Shown one piece after another: positions 36,786 through 45,200 of a stretch of DNA of 64,000 bases (the first letter of the stretch is position 1; each line of letters starts with the position of its first letter). A program made the position numbers and the translations under genes. A model generated the notes under the pieces. It was given only the letters and a program-made list of their open reading frames with translations, made no database searches and was not told the origin of the DNA. Source of the stretch: Chitinophaga sancti (GTDB lineage Bacteria > Bacteroidota > Bacteroidia > Chitinophagales > Chitinophagaceae); NCBI RefSeq assembly GCF_034087045.1, contig NZ_CP139247.1, forward strand, positions 2,940,001 to 3,004,000, given 5' to 3'.

Positions 36786-38018
36786 ATGAAAAATAGTACC
36801 CTTATTTTGTTGTTGCTGTGTTGCACGATCCATTTGCAGGCACAGCAGGTAGCCCGGTTTACAGTAAAAGCAGGAGCATATTCCTGTGCGAATTTACCCG
36901 TTAGTGCCGCTTTCGATACTTTTTTGGATGGAGAAGAGTTGCAGCTGGTAGAGATCAAAGGGGAAGAACGCATTCAAACCCCATTTCAGGTCGAACCCGG
37001 CAGGATCTGGATGTTGCTGAGGGGTAATACCCAACCCGGAGAAACACGTGTATTTGAGCTGGAAGAGAAGAAGCACCGATCAAAACTAATGACCAATACT
37101 ATCTGGTCTGTTGTTGATAGCACCGGGGTGTTGACAATCGCAGACCTGGACAAGGTGCGTTTACAATATCATGCATCTGTGATGAAAGCACCTCCCGGGG
37201 TAGATAGTATTTATCAGCGCAGTGGGTTTATCCATCCTTTATATGCCCCCAATGGCCAGATCCTGACCAATATACAGCCCAAAGATCATTATCATCACTA
37301 TGGCATCTGGAATCCCTGGACGCACACTTCCTTCAAAGGAAAAGAAGTTGACTTCTGGAACCTGCAAAAGAAAGAAGGCCGGGTGGAATTTGTAAGTTTT
37401 GTAAGTAAAACCATGGGCAACGTATGGGGAGGGTTCAAAGCACTGCAACGCCATGTAGCTGGGGAGGAGCCAGCCATAGATGAATTGCTGGATGTAAAAG
37501 TCTATTACAGTGGTAAGGATACCAGCCGTTATATATGGGATTACACTTCAACACTGAATTGCGCTGTAACAGATGGCATAACCCTGTTGCAATACCGGTA
37601 CGGTGGCGGTTTTGGCTTAAGAGCCACTGCCGATTGGAAAGCAGGCAACACCACTTTGATCACCGATGGGGGTACCACCCGCAATAATACAGACAGTACC
37701 CGCGCCCGCTGGGTAAAAATAACAGGCAATACTGCTAAAGGTCGTTCTGGCATGTTAATCCTCTGTGCACCTGACAATTTCGACGCACCGCAACCTTTGC
37801 GGATATGGGATGATAAAGCAGAACATGGGGAACTGATGTTGAATTATAGTCCGACGAAAATGAAGCAGTGGCGATTGGAATATGGCAGGGAGTACAGACA
37901 GCGTTATCGTATAGTAGTATTCAACAATGATTTATCAGTAGCAGAATCAGAAGCAGCCTGGCAGGTATTTGCCCATCCACCACAGGTTACCTGCGTCTTA
38001 CTTCACGAAAAGCAATAA
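36786..38018 (+). CDS. Secreted DUF6807 (PmoA-like) family protein
   Basis: A 410-residue exported protein with a signal peptide (1-19, IHLQAQQ). The domain once named PmoA covers most of the rest; its signature is HYHHYGIWNPWTHTSFKG. The function is not established. It starts 6 nt after the dipeptide epimerase gene, so co-transcription is likely. Its last 32 nt overlap the convergent small membrane protein gene. Confidence 0.8.
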   Translation: MKNSTLILLLLCCTIHLQAQQVARFTVKAGAYSCANLPVSAAFDTFLDGEELQLVEIKGEERIQTPFQVEPGRIWMLLRGNTQPGETRVFELEEKKHRSKLMTNTIWSVVDSTGVLTIADLDKVRLQYHASVMKAPPGVDSIYQRSGFIHPLYAPNGQILTNIQPKDHYHHYGIWNPWTHTSFKGKEVDFWNLQKKEGRVEFVSFVSKTMGNVWGGFKALQRHVAGEEPAIDELLDVKVYYSGKDTSRYIWDYTSTLNCAVTDGITLLQYRYGGGFGLRATADWKAGNTTLITDGGTTRNNTDSTRARWVKITGNTAKGRSGMLILCAPDNFDAPQPLRIWDDKAEHGELMLNYSPTKMKQWRLEYGREYRQRYRIVVFNNDLSVAESEAAWQVFAHPPQVTCVLLHEKQ

Positions 38019-38259
38019 TCGCATTGAACAGGCCCACAAAACCCATAAGGAGCATAATAGCGATGAGGCCCCACTGACCGGTAGCCCGGTAAATGAAAAG
38101 TTCTACCCTGGATAGCCGGTTAAAACTACCTGCGTCGAAACTGTGGTAAAATTGCATATACCGCAGCAAGGCAAAACCAAAACCAATGATAGTCAGCAAC
38201 GTCGTCCAGACAACGGTGGTCCAGGTGGAGGCATCTTCATCATGACGTTTTGTAGACAT
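37987..38259 (-). CDS. Small two-helix membrane protein
   Basis: About 90 residues from the ATG at 38259 (MSTKRHDEDA); an upstream ATG at 38274 adds five. Two membrane helices are visible (VWTTLLTIIGFGFALLRYMQ and WGLIAIMLLMGFVGLFNAII), with a basic C-terminus FREVRRR. No family recognised. The 3' end overlaps the convergent DUF6807 gene by 32 nt. Confidence 0.6.
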   Translation of the reverse strand: MSTKRHDEDASTWTTVVWTTLLTIIGFGFALLRYMQFYHSFDAGSFNRLSRVELFIYRATGQWGLIAIMLLMGFVGLFNAIIAFREVRRR

Positions 38260-38276
38260 GATAGTAATATACATAA

Positions 38277-38308
38277 AAAAAGCTTTTGTCGAAAGACAAA
38301 AGCTTTTT
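38277..38308. terminator. Terminator between the redoxin-like and small membrane protein genes
   Basis: A perfect 14-bp stem AAAAAGCTTTTGTC with its complement and a GAAA loop, flanked by A/T runs. On the minus strand it ends the redoxin-like gene. Confidence 0.82.
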
Positions 38309-38335
38309 ACTGCTCAAATATATATATGTATAGTC

Positions 38336-38983
38336 TTATATAGCAATTGCATGTTCCTGTTCCTGGCTAGCGGCTACCAAAGCTTCCAGCAGGGCTTCTT
38401 TTGCAAATGGCTGGTCAAACCACTTGTCCACACTCGCATACACAATTTTCAGAGAAGGTGTCAGCACATAAATACCCGGAACCGGTACATCTGCTTCGAC
38501 GCCTGCTACTCTATCCCAGATAGGGTCAGTCGTAGCATATAAACCTGCCTTCTTAGCGATACCATTGTACTGATCAAAGATCGTAGCAAATGGCAGCTGA
38601 TACTGTGCAGTAGCGTTTTCAAAAGTTTGTTTATCATCAGTCGTTGCTACCACCAGCTGACCACCTAATACACGGATATCAGCATATACTTCCTGCAGTT
38701 TTTCCAGCAGTGTATTACCATAGTTATTCCAGTGAATAGAATGGAATGCCAGTACCAGTGGACGGTCAATTACCTGTGTTACAGGCAGAGAACCATTCAA
38801 TGTTTTGAGCGTATCAGAAGTAGCAATGATGTTCTTTTTATGTATATGGAAGGAAGGTAAAGTCTCACCTGCCTGTAATGGTTTGATCGGTGTTCTGTCC
38901 TGGCTTCTTTTAGGAAAAAATTCAACTTCGAATTCAGGAGCGATGTCAGCGTATCTGTATAAATTGTTATTGATAGTGGCCAT
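38336..38983 (-). CDS. Peroxiredoxin-like protein lacking the catalytic cysteines
   Basis: The ATG at 38983 gives 215 residues; the frame is open for 40 codons further, but the inner start fits the family better. The protein has an AhpC/TSA-type thioredoxin fold: LVLAFHSIHWNNYGNTLLEK aligns with the redoxin segment where relatives have HWCPYC. Both Cys are replaced (Asn and Gly), and the chosen protein contains no Cys at all. VVATTDDKQTFENATAQYQL and PVPGIYVLTPSLKIVYASVD match the rest of the fold. A redox enzyme is therefore unlikely; a binding or regulatory role is inferred. Confidence 0.75.
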   Translation of the reverse strand: MATINNNLYRYADIAPEFEVEFFPKRSQDRTPIKPLQAGETLPSFHIHKKNIIATSDTLKTLNGSLPVTQVIDRPLVLAFHSIHWNNYGNTLLEKLQEVYADIRVLGGQLVVATTDDKQTFENATAQYQLPFATIFDQYNGIAKKAGLYATTDPIWDRVAGVEADVPVPGIYVLTPSLKIVYASVDKWFDQPFAKEALLEALVAASQEQEHAIAI

Positions 38984-39237
38984 GTTAGTAAGGTTGATTT
39001 GATTTGTTAATGGTAGTTCGATTTTTAAGAAACGGTATAAAAGGCTAGTGTCACATGCACATACAACAGCAGGCATTTGGGGGTGTAGAACAAAATTGGC
39101 CATTGAATTTTTCTGATGTTGTTCTGTTAGGCATGTGATTAAATTTTTAGATGATTGCCTGTTATTAACAACACAAAGATAATGGAATTTCTATTACCCC
39201 ACCAACTTTGTAGGGTAATATTTTTTATGATTGATTT

Positions 39238-40566
39238 TCAATTATTTGTATTCGAAATTTCGGTAGGGAGTAACATTGGGGCGCGGGTTTTCCTGACTTT
39301 ATCTACATCCGCCTTCCATTCCGGACCGAATAAACGGTGCATTTTAACATCTATATCTTCTATTATAGTAGACAGCTTATTTGCAAACGCATACTCGTAG
39401 TAGTCACGTAGAATATAGATATATAGAGAGGCACTGATTTCATCATCCGATAAATGTGCGCCTGCTTTGTAGCCTCTTTCCAACACATCATAATGTCTGC
39501 CAGCGTCTTTACGCCTGCACAACTCTGCTGCCTGGTACCAGGCATTCAGTGCTGAAGTTGGCAAATTTTGCTGTTCCGCAAATTCTGCCTGTTGCATATA
39601 TAAAGGAATGGCTTCAGAGAATCGTCTCCTGATTTGTGCATAGGCTGCCTGGTAACCGTAAAATTGTATAACAAGTGGTAAGCAGGCAGGATCTTTTTGC
39701 AACATCCCTTGCTTTGCAATCCGTAATCCTCTTTCTAATAATTGTGGGATCTGTGGTTCCCGTTTTAAATGGAAAAGCAAACCTGCATACATGATATGTG
39801 CGGTAGCAAACAATCCTTTGTTTCCGCTACGCTGTGTACAATCTAATGCCTGCTGGCCCCACTTATGCAGTCGTTTCACATCTTTATCCTTCAGTGCATT
39901 TCCCATTTCAAATACACATTTTCGCAGCATAATTTCAGGATTGTTCGGATCGCCTTGTCCTGCTAATTTCTGAATGGCATTAGATAGATCCATGGGCACA
40001 TGCAGGTTGCAGATCATACCGGGAAATTGTTTATCAGCAATGGTGAATTGTTCATTGCCTACATGATCAATGAGCATGATTTTTACACCATCAGGAATAC
40101 CTTTTTTTAATAAATTACTGATCCATTTTTTTAGATGTAGTGTATTGCTGACTTCTCTGGGAATCAGTGCTAATACTAAATCACGTGACAATGCATGTCG
40201 AAAGGAAGCAAGCATTTTTAATAACAATTCATCATTCAAAACAGAATTCCTGTAAGGCTGTGCATCCCATTTAAATGCTGCTTGTGTAATGATGGATGAA
40301 CTCTTATCATATTCCGCTAACCAATCTGTTATCAATGCACCACTGAAAGTATCGGTATCTGTGAATGCTGTCAGCTGTGTTACAAACACCTCTGGTAACC
40401 GGCCGTTCGCAGTCGATTCCAGTTTACAAAATCCTTCATACACCCGCGATTCTTCGGGCCTGATCAGCACACGTACAAATTTGAATGTAGGTTTATTAGC
40501 GACTTTGTCCATCCAGGCCTGCTGGATTTTCAGCACCAGTTGGGCGATTGGATTATGTTCATTCAT
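39238..40566 (-). CDS. Hypothetical TPR-like protein beside the T6SS cluster
   Basis: A 442-residue protein with no signal peptide or membrane helix, so it is likely cytoplasmic. I do not recognise a family. The first 200 residues are mixed alpha/beta (FKFVRVLIRPEESRVYEGF); from about 215 on it is all helical with TPR-like repeats (AYAQIRRRFSEAIPLYMQQA, SALNAWYQAAELCRRKDAGR). It lies downstream of hcp and a broken secreted-protein gene on the same strand. Its start region is duplicated four times in the leader (40567-40800). A role as a T6SS adaptor or effector-related protein is only suggested by position. Confidence 0.6.
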   Translation of the reverse strand: MNEHNPIAQLVLKIQQAWMDKVANKPTFKFVRVLIRPEESRVYEGFCKLESTANGRLPEVFVTQLTAFTDTDTFSGALITDWLAEYDKSSSIITQAAFKWDAQPYRNSVLNDELLLKMLASFRHALSRDLVLALIPREVSNTLHLKKWISNLLKKGIPDGVKIMLIDHVGNEQFTIADKQFPGMICNLHVPMDLSNAIQKLAGQGDPNNPEIMLRKCVFEMGNALKDKDVKRLHKWGQQALDCTQRSGNKGLFATAHIMYAGLLFHLKREPQIPQLLERGLRIAKQGMLQKDPACLPLVIQFYGYQAAYAQIRRRFSEAIPLYMQQAEFAEQQNLPTSALNAWYQAAELCRRKDAGRHYDVLERGYKAGAHLSDDEISASLYIYILRDYYEYAFANKLSTIIEDIDVKMHRLFGPEWKADVDKVRKTRAPMLLPTEISNTNN

Positions 40567-40800
40567 GCTACAGTTATTGGTTCTATTTTAGTAGTGGTTT
40601 AGCTATTGGATGATGTTCATTCATTATTGTTTCTCCTTCAGTACTGTTCAGGCGATTGGATGCTGTTTATTCATTATTGTTTCTCCTTCAGAACTGTTAG
40701 GGAGTTTGGATGCTATTTATTCATACAGTTATTGTTTTTTCTTCAGAACTGTTCGGGCGATAAGATGCTGTTCATTCATATTGTTATTGTTTCTCCTCTA
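40567..40800 (-). repeat. Tandem array of duplicated translation-start regions (four short upstream frames)
   Basis: On the minus strand a unit of 50-55 bp recurs, each with an ATG followed by codons like those opening the downstream gene (MNEHNPIA). The short frames are 40729-40779 (MNEQHLIARTVLKKKQ), 40713-40724 (MNK), 40648-40674 (MNKQHPIA) and 40583-40624 (MNEHHPIAKPLLK). The units at 40624, 40674 and 40779 keep a GGAG ribosome-binding sequence 9 or more nt before the ATG; the main gene's own start at 40566 has lost it. The last short frame ends 16 nt before that start, a spacing compatible with re-initiation. Confidence 0.8.
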
Positions 40801-40803
40801 GTA

Positions 40804-41149
40804 CTAATGGCTAAACTTTTCAAACAGCGTGACCTGCACACCATTGAACACAGGTTTATCCAGCACCCATTCTGTACGGCCGGGTGTGGTGATCGTGTGT
40901 TTTACCGTAAGCGGAAAATTGTCTGTGCCGTAGGGCTGTAAACTTGTCTGCCTTTGTTGTACGCGCAGAGCCCGGGCTGAGAAAAGTAGCAAAGTCAATA
41001 GACCACCAATAGTCATCTTTGGGCGCATGTGCTTTACGCATCTCAGGATATTGTTTGGGTATCCAGACACCTGGCGTGACATTCACCTGATATATAACGT
41101 GAACGGATATTGCAGATAGCAACCCCGAAAGTATCATAAATCTTCTCAT
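40804..41149 (-). pseudogene. Frameshifted gene for a small secreted protein
   Basis: Two overlapping frames join into one plausible product of about 115 residues. The first begins at 41149 with a signal-like N-terminus (MRRFMILSGLLSAISVHVIY) and reads through DDYWWSIDFATFLSPGS. The second continues with VQQRQTSLQPYGTDNFPLTV and FNGVQVTLFEKFSH and stops at 40804. The switch lies near 40960-40985 and needs one extra or two missing bases. The stop lies next to the duplicated-start array, so it belongs to the same transcript as the TPR-like gene. No family recognised. Confidence 0.5.
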
Positions 41150-41214
41150 ACAGTATTAGGTTACTTTCCCAAACCAAATCTGTCAGACTTTGATACCATT
41201 TTTGGGCCAAAAAA

Positions 41215-41254
41215 ACGTATGGCACAGTGCAAAAAAGATCACTGTGCCATACGT
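41215..41254 (-). terminator. Terminator of the first hcp gene
   Basis: A perfect 15-bp stem (ACGTATGGCACAGTG and its complement, 10-nt loop) is followed on the minus strand by a T-run. It lies 7 nt after the hcp stop, so hcp is a separate transcript from the genes below it. Confidence 0.85.
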
Positions 41255-41261
41255 AATTATG

Positions 41262-41654
41262 TTAAGCCTGTGGCCATGGATTCTGGAAGGTAGAGCTACC
41301 AAGCTGTACTTCCCTGGCAGAGAGTACCAGCTTTACCTGCATAGGAATTTCGCCGCTTGCCTGAAAATGCTCAAAATATTCTACACAGTAGGCATCGGTA
41401 AATTTGAGCTCTTTCATTTTGGACATAGCATCGCGGCGATAGAAGATGATACTGCCACTCTTTGTCTGCGTATTAGAGATCATCCAATCAAACAGATTGG
41501 TGTCGCCGTCTGACTCAAGCAGAACGGTCAATGAGCCTCCGATGGGGCGGGCGGCGGGCTTACCATTATGATCTGTGTGTTGGGTAAAAGAAAACTGACA
41601 GTCCAGTACATTGATTTCTTCACCGTCTAATCGCATTACTGCTTTGAATGACAT
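41262..41654 (-). CDS. tssD: T6SS tube protein TssD (Hcp), copy 1
   Basis: A 130-residue Hcp of the Bacteroidota T6SSiii type, forming the hexameric rings of the inner tube. Features are the start MSFKAVMRLDGEEINVLDCQ, the central LTVLLESDGDTNLFDWMI and KLVLSAREVQLG near the end. It is clearly related to the second hcp at 56.1 kb, but the tail here is longer and different (SSTFQNPWPQA). It is transcribed away from tssH across a 588-bp promoter region and is followed at once by its own terminator, as expected for a very abundant product. Confidence 0.93.
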   Translation of the reverse strand: MSFKAVMRLDGEEINVLDCQFSFTQHTDHNGKPAARPIGGSLTVLLESDGDTNLFDWMISNTQTKSGSIIFYRRDAMSKMKELKFTDAYCVEYFEHFQASGEIPMQVKLVLSAREVQLGSSTFQNPWPQA

Positions 41655-42242
41655 ACCTTGAAGGTTTTGTTTTTAACAATAAATTTATGGTGTAGGCAAT
41701 GAATTGGGGTTATATCAATTTCAATTGCCGGATTAACGAGAAATATGGTCACCACGAAGATATTTATTCTGTGAGATATTGGAAATTTTTTTTGTCAGGC
41801 ATTTGTTCGAATGTTGTTTAAGCTTTCTTCGAATGTTGTTCGAATGTTGTTCGAGTATTCTTCGAGTGTTCTTCGACGCTAGTTCGATGCTAGTTCGACG
41901 TTTCTTCGATTAAAATTACATCCGCTACCCCTGTTAATAAAATAAAAAATTAATGGTTATCGTTTAATGATTAATTATTAAGTGATGATTTAAATGTATG
42001 TGTATTAGAATTACATTGTGATTAAATCTGATTGAATTGTAGTCGTTTAACTATTACCGTAATAAAAACAGGGAAGTGGCAAAACTTTTATCGTTTCAAC
42101 AGCTATGAGCAAAAGGGCAATGATAAACCGCTTAATAAATAATTTATATACATTTTCGCGTATCTTTAGGGCGTAATAATGACCCAAAATAGTATTAACC
42201 CTTGATAGGATAATATTTTTAGAAAAACCTTGAATCACCCAA
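41655..42242. other. Divergent hcp-tssH control region
   Basis: This 588-bp AT-rich gap has no convincing gene. It contains the 11-bp TTCGA repeat (41803-41911), a following low-complexity AT stretch to about 42050, and a TATCTTTAG segment near 42160 that resembles the -7 box of tssH. A 63-codon minus-strand frame near the tssH end is judged to be chance. Confidence 0.6.
41803..41911. repeat. 11-bp periodic TTCGA repeat in the T6SS promoter region
   Basis: TTCGA occurs at 41806, 41828, 41839, 41850, 41861, 41872, 41883, 41894 and 41905, always in an 11-bp register; the one missing position, 41817, has the degenerate TTTAA. Unit variants include TTCGAATGTTG, TTCGAGTATTC and TTCGATGCTAG. The core TTCGAA is palindromic. 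An 11-bp period is not a multiple of three, so it is not coding, and it places each core on nearly the same face of the helix. Confidence 0.92.
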
Positions 42243-44684
42243 ATGACCCTGGCTACTTATACAATTCAAGCTCCGGAGGTGCAGGCTGCCATACGTATTG
42301 CCCAGGCCCTCGCCAAAGAACATCAGCATGTGCAATATACTCCTGCACACCTATTACTGGCATGTTTGCATAAAGAATTAAATCTCACTGCCCCGTTACA
42401 GGCAATGGGGGTCGATGTGTATTACCTCGAAGAATGGGCCGAAGTAAGACTGGATGGTTTGCCAAAAGGTGCCCGTATTCCGGATGAGCCTGAGGCCGAT
42501 GACAATGCCGGAAATGTTCTGCAGGAAGCCGATTCTATCCGCCTGGAATACGATATGGATATGGCAGATGCCTGGTGTTTGCTGGTAGCTATCAGTACCC
42601 CGGGTGTAGGTTTTACTTTCGAACAACTCAAATCATTTCCTGTACAGCGTACACAGCTGCTCACGCATTTTATTAAAGATGTACCGCAGCCAAACCTGAA
42701 TGGCATTCCCAAACAACCCGCTGCCGCAGGAAAACTGAAATACATTTATCGCCTCACTGACCCCCAGTACCTGCAAATGAAGCATGCACTGGCAGGCAGA
42801 GATGCTGAAGTACGTACCATGCTGGAAATCCTCTCCCGTAAGGGACGTTCCAGCATTCTCATGATAGGTGAAGGAGGTGTGGGCAAAACGAGTATGGCCG
42901 AAGCACTCGCGCGTGCCATCGTGCAAAAACAAGCTCCTGCACAGTTACAACAAACTGATATCTACGCACTCGATTATGGCGCATTCATAGCCGGTGCTGC
43001 CTATAAAAATGAACTGGAAGACAGGCTTCAGCAAATCATCTCCCATTTGCAGGAGAGAGGTCGTCATGTGTTATTCATCGATAACCTCCATACTTTGCTG
43101 GACAAGCAACCCGGCTCTGCCGGTGGTATGGGCAATGTGCTCAAAGCCGCTATTGGCAAAGGTGAACTCATCGTGATCGGTTCCTGCACCCCTGAAGGTT
43201 TCCGCAAAATGATAGAACCCGATAGCCTGCTCCGTCATTGTTTTGAAACCATGAACCTGGCTGAACCAGATGAAACCCTGGCCGCGAGAATGATCAAAGC
43301 AGTGATGCCTGATTATGAAAGTTATTACAACCTCACAGTGGATAATGAAGTGATTACAGAAGCTATCCGCCTGTCACGCCGTTATCTCAAAGAACGTAGT
43401 TTGCCGGATAGTGCAATCAATTTATTAGACCGTACGCTGGCGGCTATTCGTACTACCGAAGATACAGGTAAGCAGGTAGTAGATGATCTGCGTAAGCAAT
43501 TTGAAGCTATCGAAGACGATCGTACGGAACTACAATGGTGGTACCAGCAATGTATGCAGCGGTTAAGTGCTTTGCTCACCACAAGGCTGCATATTGATCA
43601 GGAAGTCACTAAGATCGAAGATATTGCGACTTTAAAGGCTGTTTTAGGCGATATGCTGACCCAACTGGATCACCACGTCATGGAAGTCCACAATGCGGTT
43701 AAAACCGTGGATTTGGCTACCATGATTGCAGAAAGCACCGGCATTCCCCTCGGAAAGATCCAATCCAGTGAACGTGAACGGTTAGTGAACATGGATGTGG
43801 AGTTGCGCAAGCGTGTGGTAGGGCAGGACCACGCCCTGAAAACCGTATCTGATGCCATCCTGGAATCCCGTTCCGGCCTGAGCCGGCCCGGACAGCCTAT
43901 CGGTTCCTTCTTCTTTCTTGGCCCTACAGGTACCGGGAAGACAGAACTGGCCAAATCTTTGGCAAATTTTTTGTTTCAGGATGAAAGAAGCATGATCCGG
44001 TTTGATATGTCTGAATTCAAAGAAGAACATTCAGCCGCATTGTTGTATGGAGCCCCTCCGGGTTATGTTGGTTATGAAGAAGGTGGTCTGCTGGTAAATA
44101 AGATCCGTCAGCAACCCTATGCTGTTGTACTGTTTGATGAAATTGAAAAGGCCCACCCTTCAGTATTCGATATTTTTTTACAGATCATGGATGAAGGTAA
44201 ATTGCATGACCGCCTCGGTAAAACAGGCGATTTCTCCAATGCCCTCGTTCTGTTCACTTCCAATATAGGCAGTGAAATCATTGCTCATTCTTTCCGGCAG
44301 GGAGTCATCCCGCCATCACAACAATTGATGGAAATAATGGCAAAAAATTTCCGCCCTGAATTCCTGGGTCGTCTGACCGAAATCGTGCCGTTTGGACCCA
44401 TACAAGCCGAAAATGTAGTCAGGATATTTGACATCCATTTGCAACACCTGTTGCAATTGCTCAGACAACAACAAATAGAACTCGAAGTGTCTGCTGCTGC
44501 AAAGGAACAGCTGGCAGTAGAAGGATACTCGCCACAGTACGGGGCAAGACCATTGAAAGAAGTGATCCGTGCCAAACTGCGGAAACCGCTTTCAAAAATG
44601 ATCATAGAAGGGAGTTTGCAACCACACCAGAAAGTAGCACTGGACGTGGACGGAAATGGCGGATTAGTCTGGGATATTCGTTAA
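42243..44684 (+). CDS. tssH: T6SS sheath-recycling ATPase TssH (ClpV)
   Basis: An 813-residue Clp/Hsp100 ATPase that disassembles contracted TssBC sheaths. The N-terminal Clp repeat domain is at 1-150 (HVQYTPAHLLLACLHKELNL). The first AAA+ domain has Walker A GEGGVGKTSMAEALA, the second GPTGTGKTELAKSLANFL with VVLFDEIEKAHPSVFDIF. The middle domain is short, and the C-terminal domain includes YSPQYGARPLKEVIRAKL. It heads the plus-strand tssH-tssB-tssC group, with tssB 49 nt downstream. The ClpV assignment over ClpB rests on the setting and the short middle domain. Confidence 0.93.
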   Translation: MTLATYTIQAPEVQAAIRIAQALAKEHQHVQYTPAHLLLACLHKELNLTAPLQAMGVDVYYLEEWAEVRLDGLPKGARIPDEPEADDNAGNVLQEADSIRLEYDMDMADAWCLLVAISTPGVGFTFEQLKSFPVQRTQLLTHFIKDVPQPNLNGIPKQPAAAGKLKYIYRLTDPQYLQMKHALAGRDAEVRTMLEILSRKGRSSILMIGEGGVGKTSMAEALARAIVQKQAPAQLQQTDIYALDYGAFIAGAAYKNELEDRLQQIISHLQERGRHVLFIDNLHTLLDKQPGSAGGMGNVLKAAIGKGELIVIGSCTPEGFRKMIEPDSLLRHCFETMNLAEPDETLAARMIKAVMPDYESYYNLTVDNEVITEAIRLSRRYLKERSLPDSAINLLDRTLAAIRTTEDTGKQVVDDLRKQFEAIEDDRTELQWWYQQCMQRLSALLTTRLHIDQEVTKIEDIATLKAVLGDMLTQLDHHVMEVHNAVKTVDLATMIAESTGIPLGKIQSSERERLVNMDVELRKRVVGQDHALKTVSDAILESRSGLSRPGQPIGSFFFLGPTGTGKTELAKSLANFLFQDERSMIRFDMSEFKEEHSAALLYGAPPGYVGYEEGGLLVNKIRQQPYAVVLFDEIEKAHPSVFDIFLQIMDEGKLHDRLGKTGDFSNALVLFTSNIGSEIIAHSFRQGVIPPSQQLMEIMAKNFRPEFLGRLTEIVPFGPIQAENVVRIFDIHLQHLLQLLRQQQIELEVSAAAKEQLAVEGYSPQYGARPLKEVIRAKLRKPLSKMIIEGSLQPHQKVALDVDGNGGLVWDIR

Positions 44685-44733
44685 CTTAGAATGTAGAACC
44701 ATAGCGCATTTATTGTAGTAAAAACCATTTATT

Positions 44734-45177
44734 ATGAATGATAATTACGGAATTGGCGGCACCGAGGTGAAGCTCGACGCCAATGAGGCCATTGTTGAAA
44801 TCTCCCATAACCGGACCCTGTTTGCTGAAAAGTTGACCCAGCAAACCCCTGTTAAACCGGAGATAGTACAGGGATTAACTTCTGTAGAAGATGTGTTTGA
44901 GCATTACAAACCCACTGTAAACATGCTCTATCACGATGCCGACGGCCGTACCATACCTGAAAACCTGGAATTCCATAACCTGGGTGATTTTGGCGTGAAA
45001 GGTATTACTGCCCAGAGCAAATTCCTGAACGATCTCTCTACTGAGAAAGAACAGTATCTCAGGATCATGAAACACCTGAAAACAAACAAGATCCTGAAAG
45101 CTGCACTGGCAGATCCTTCAGCCAGAGAAGCCCTGCTGGGTTCCATCAGAGAGCTGCTGGCAGATCTGAAAAAGTAG
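44734..45177 (+). CDS. tssB: T6SS contractile sheath small subunit TssB
   Basis: A 147-residue sheath protein that pairs with TssC to form the contractile sheath around the Hcp tube. Visible is the segment ENLEFHNLGDFGVKGI, the counterpart of the LxFxxxxDFxP-type motif of TssB, and the C-terminal helix DPSAREALLGSIRELLADL. tssC follows after 23 nt. Confidence 0.9.
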   Translation: MNDNYGIGGTEVKLDANEAIVEISHNRTLFAEKLTQQTPVKPEIVQGLTSVEDVFEHYKPTVNMLYHDADGRTIPENLEFHNLGDFGVKGITAQSKFLNDLSTEKEQYLRIMKHLKTNKILKAALADPSAREALLGSIRELLADLKK

Positions 45178-45200
45178 TTCGTACCAATTAATTCTTACCC

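Noticed and set aside
40606..40941. Plus-strand frames of 63 and 111 codons across the duplicated-start array
   Set aside because: They arise from the tandem repeat read on the wrong strand; the minus strand explains the region better through ATG and GGAG conservation.
42047..42238. 63-codon minus-strand frame before tssH
   Set aside because: AT-rich control region, no motif, and it overlaps the likely tssH promoter.
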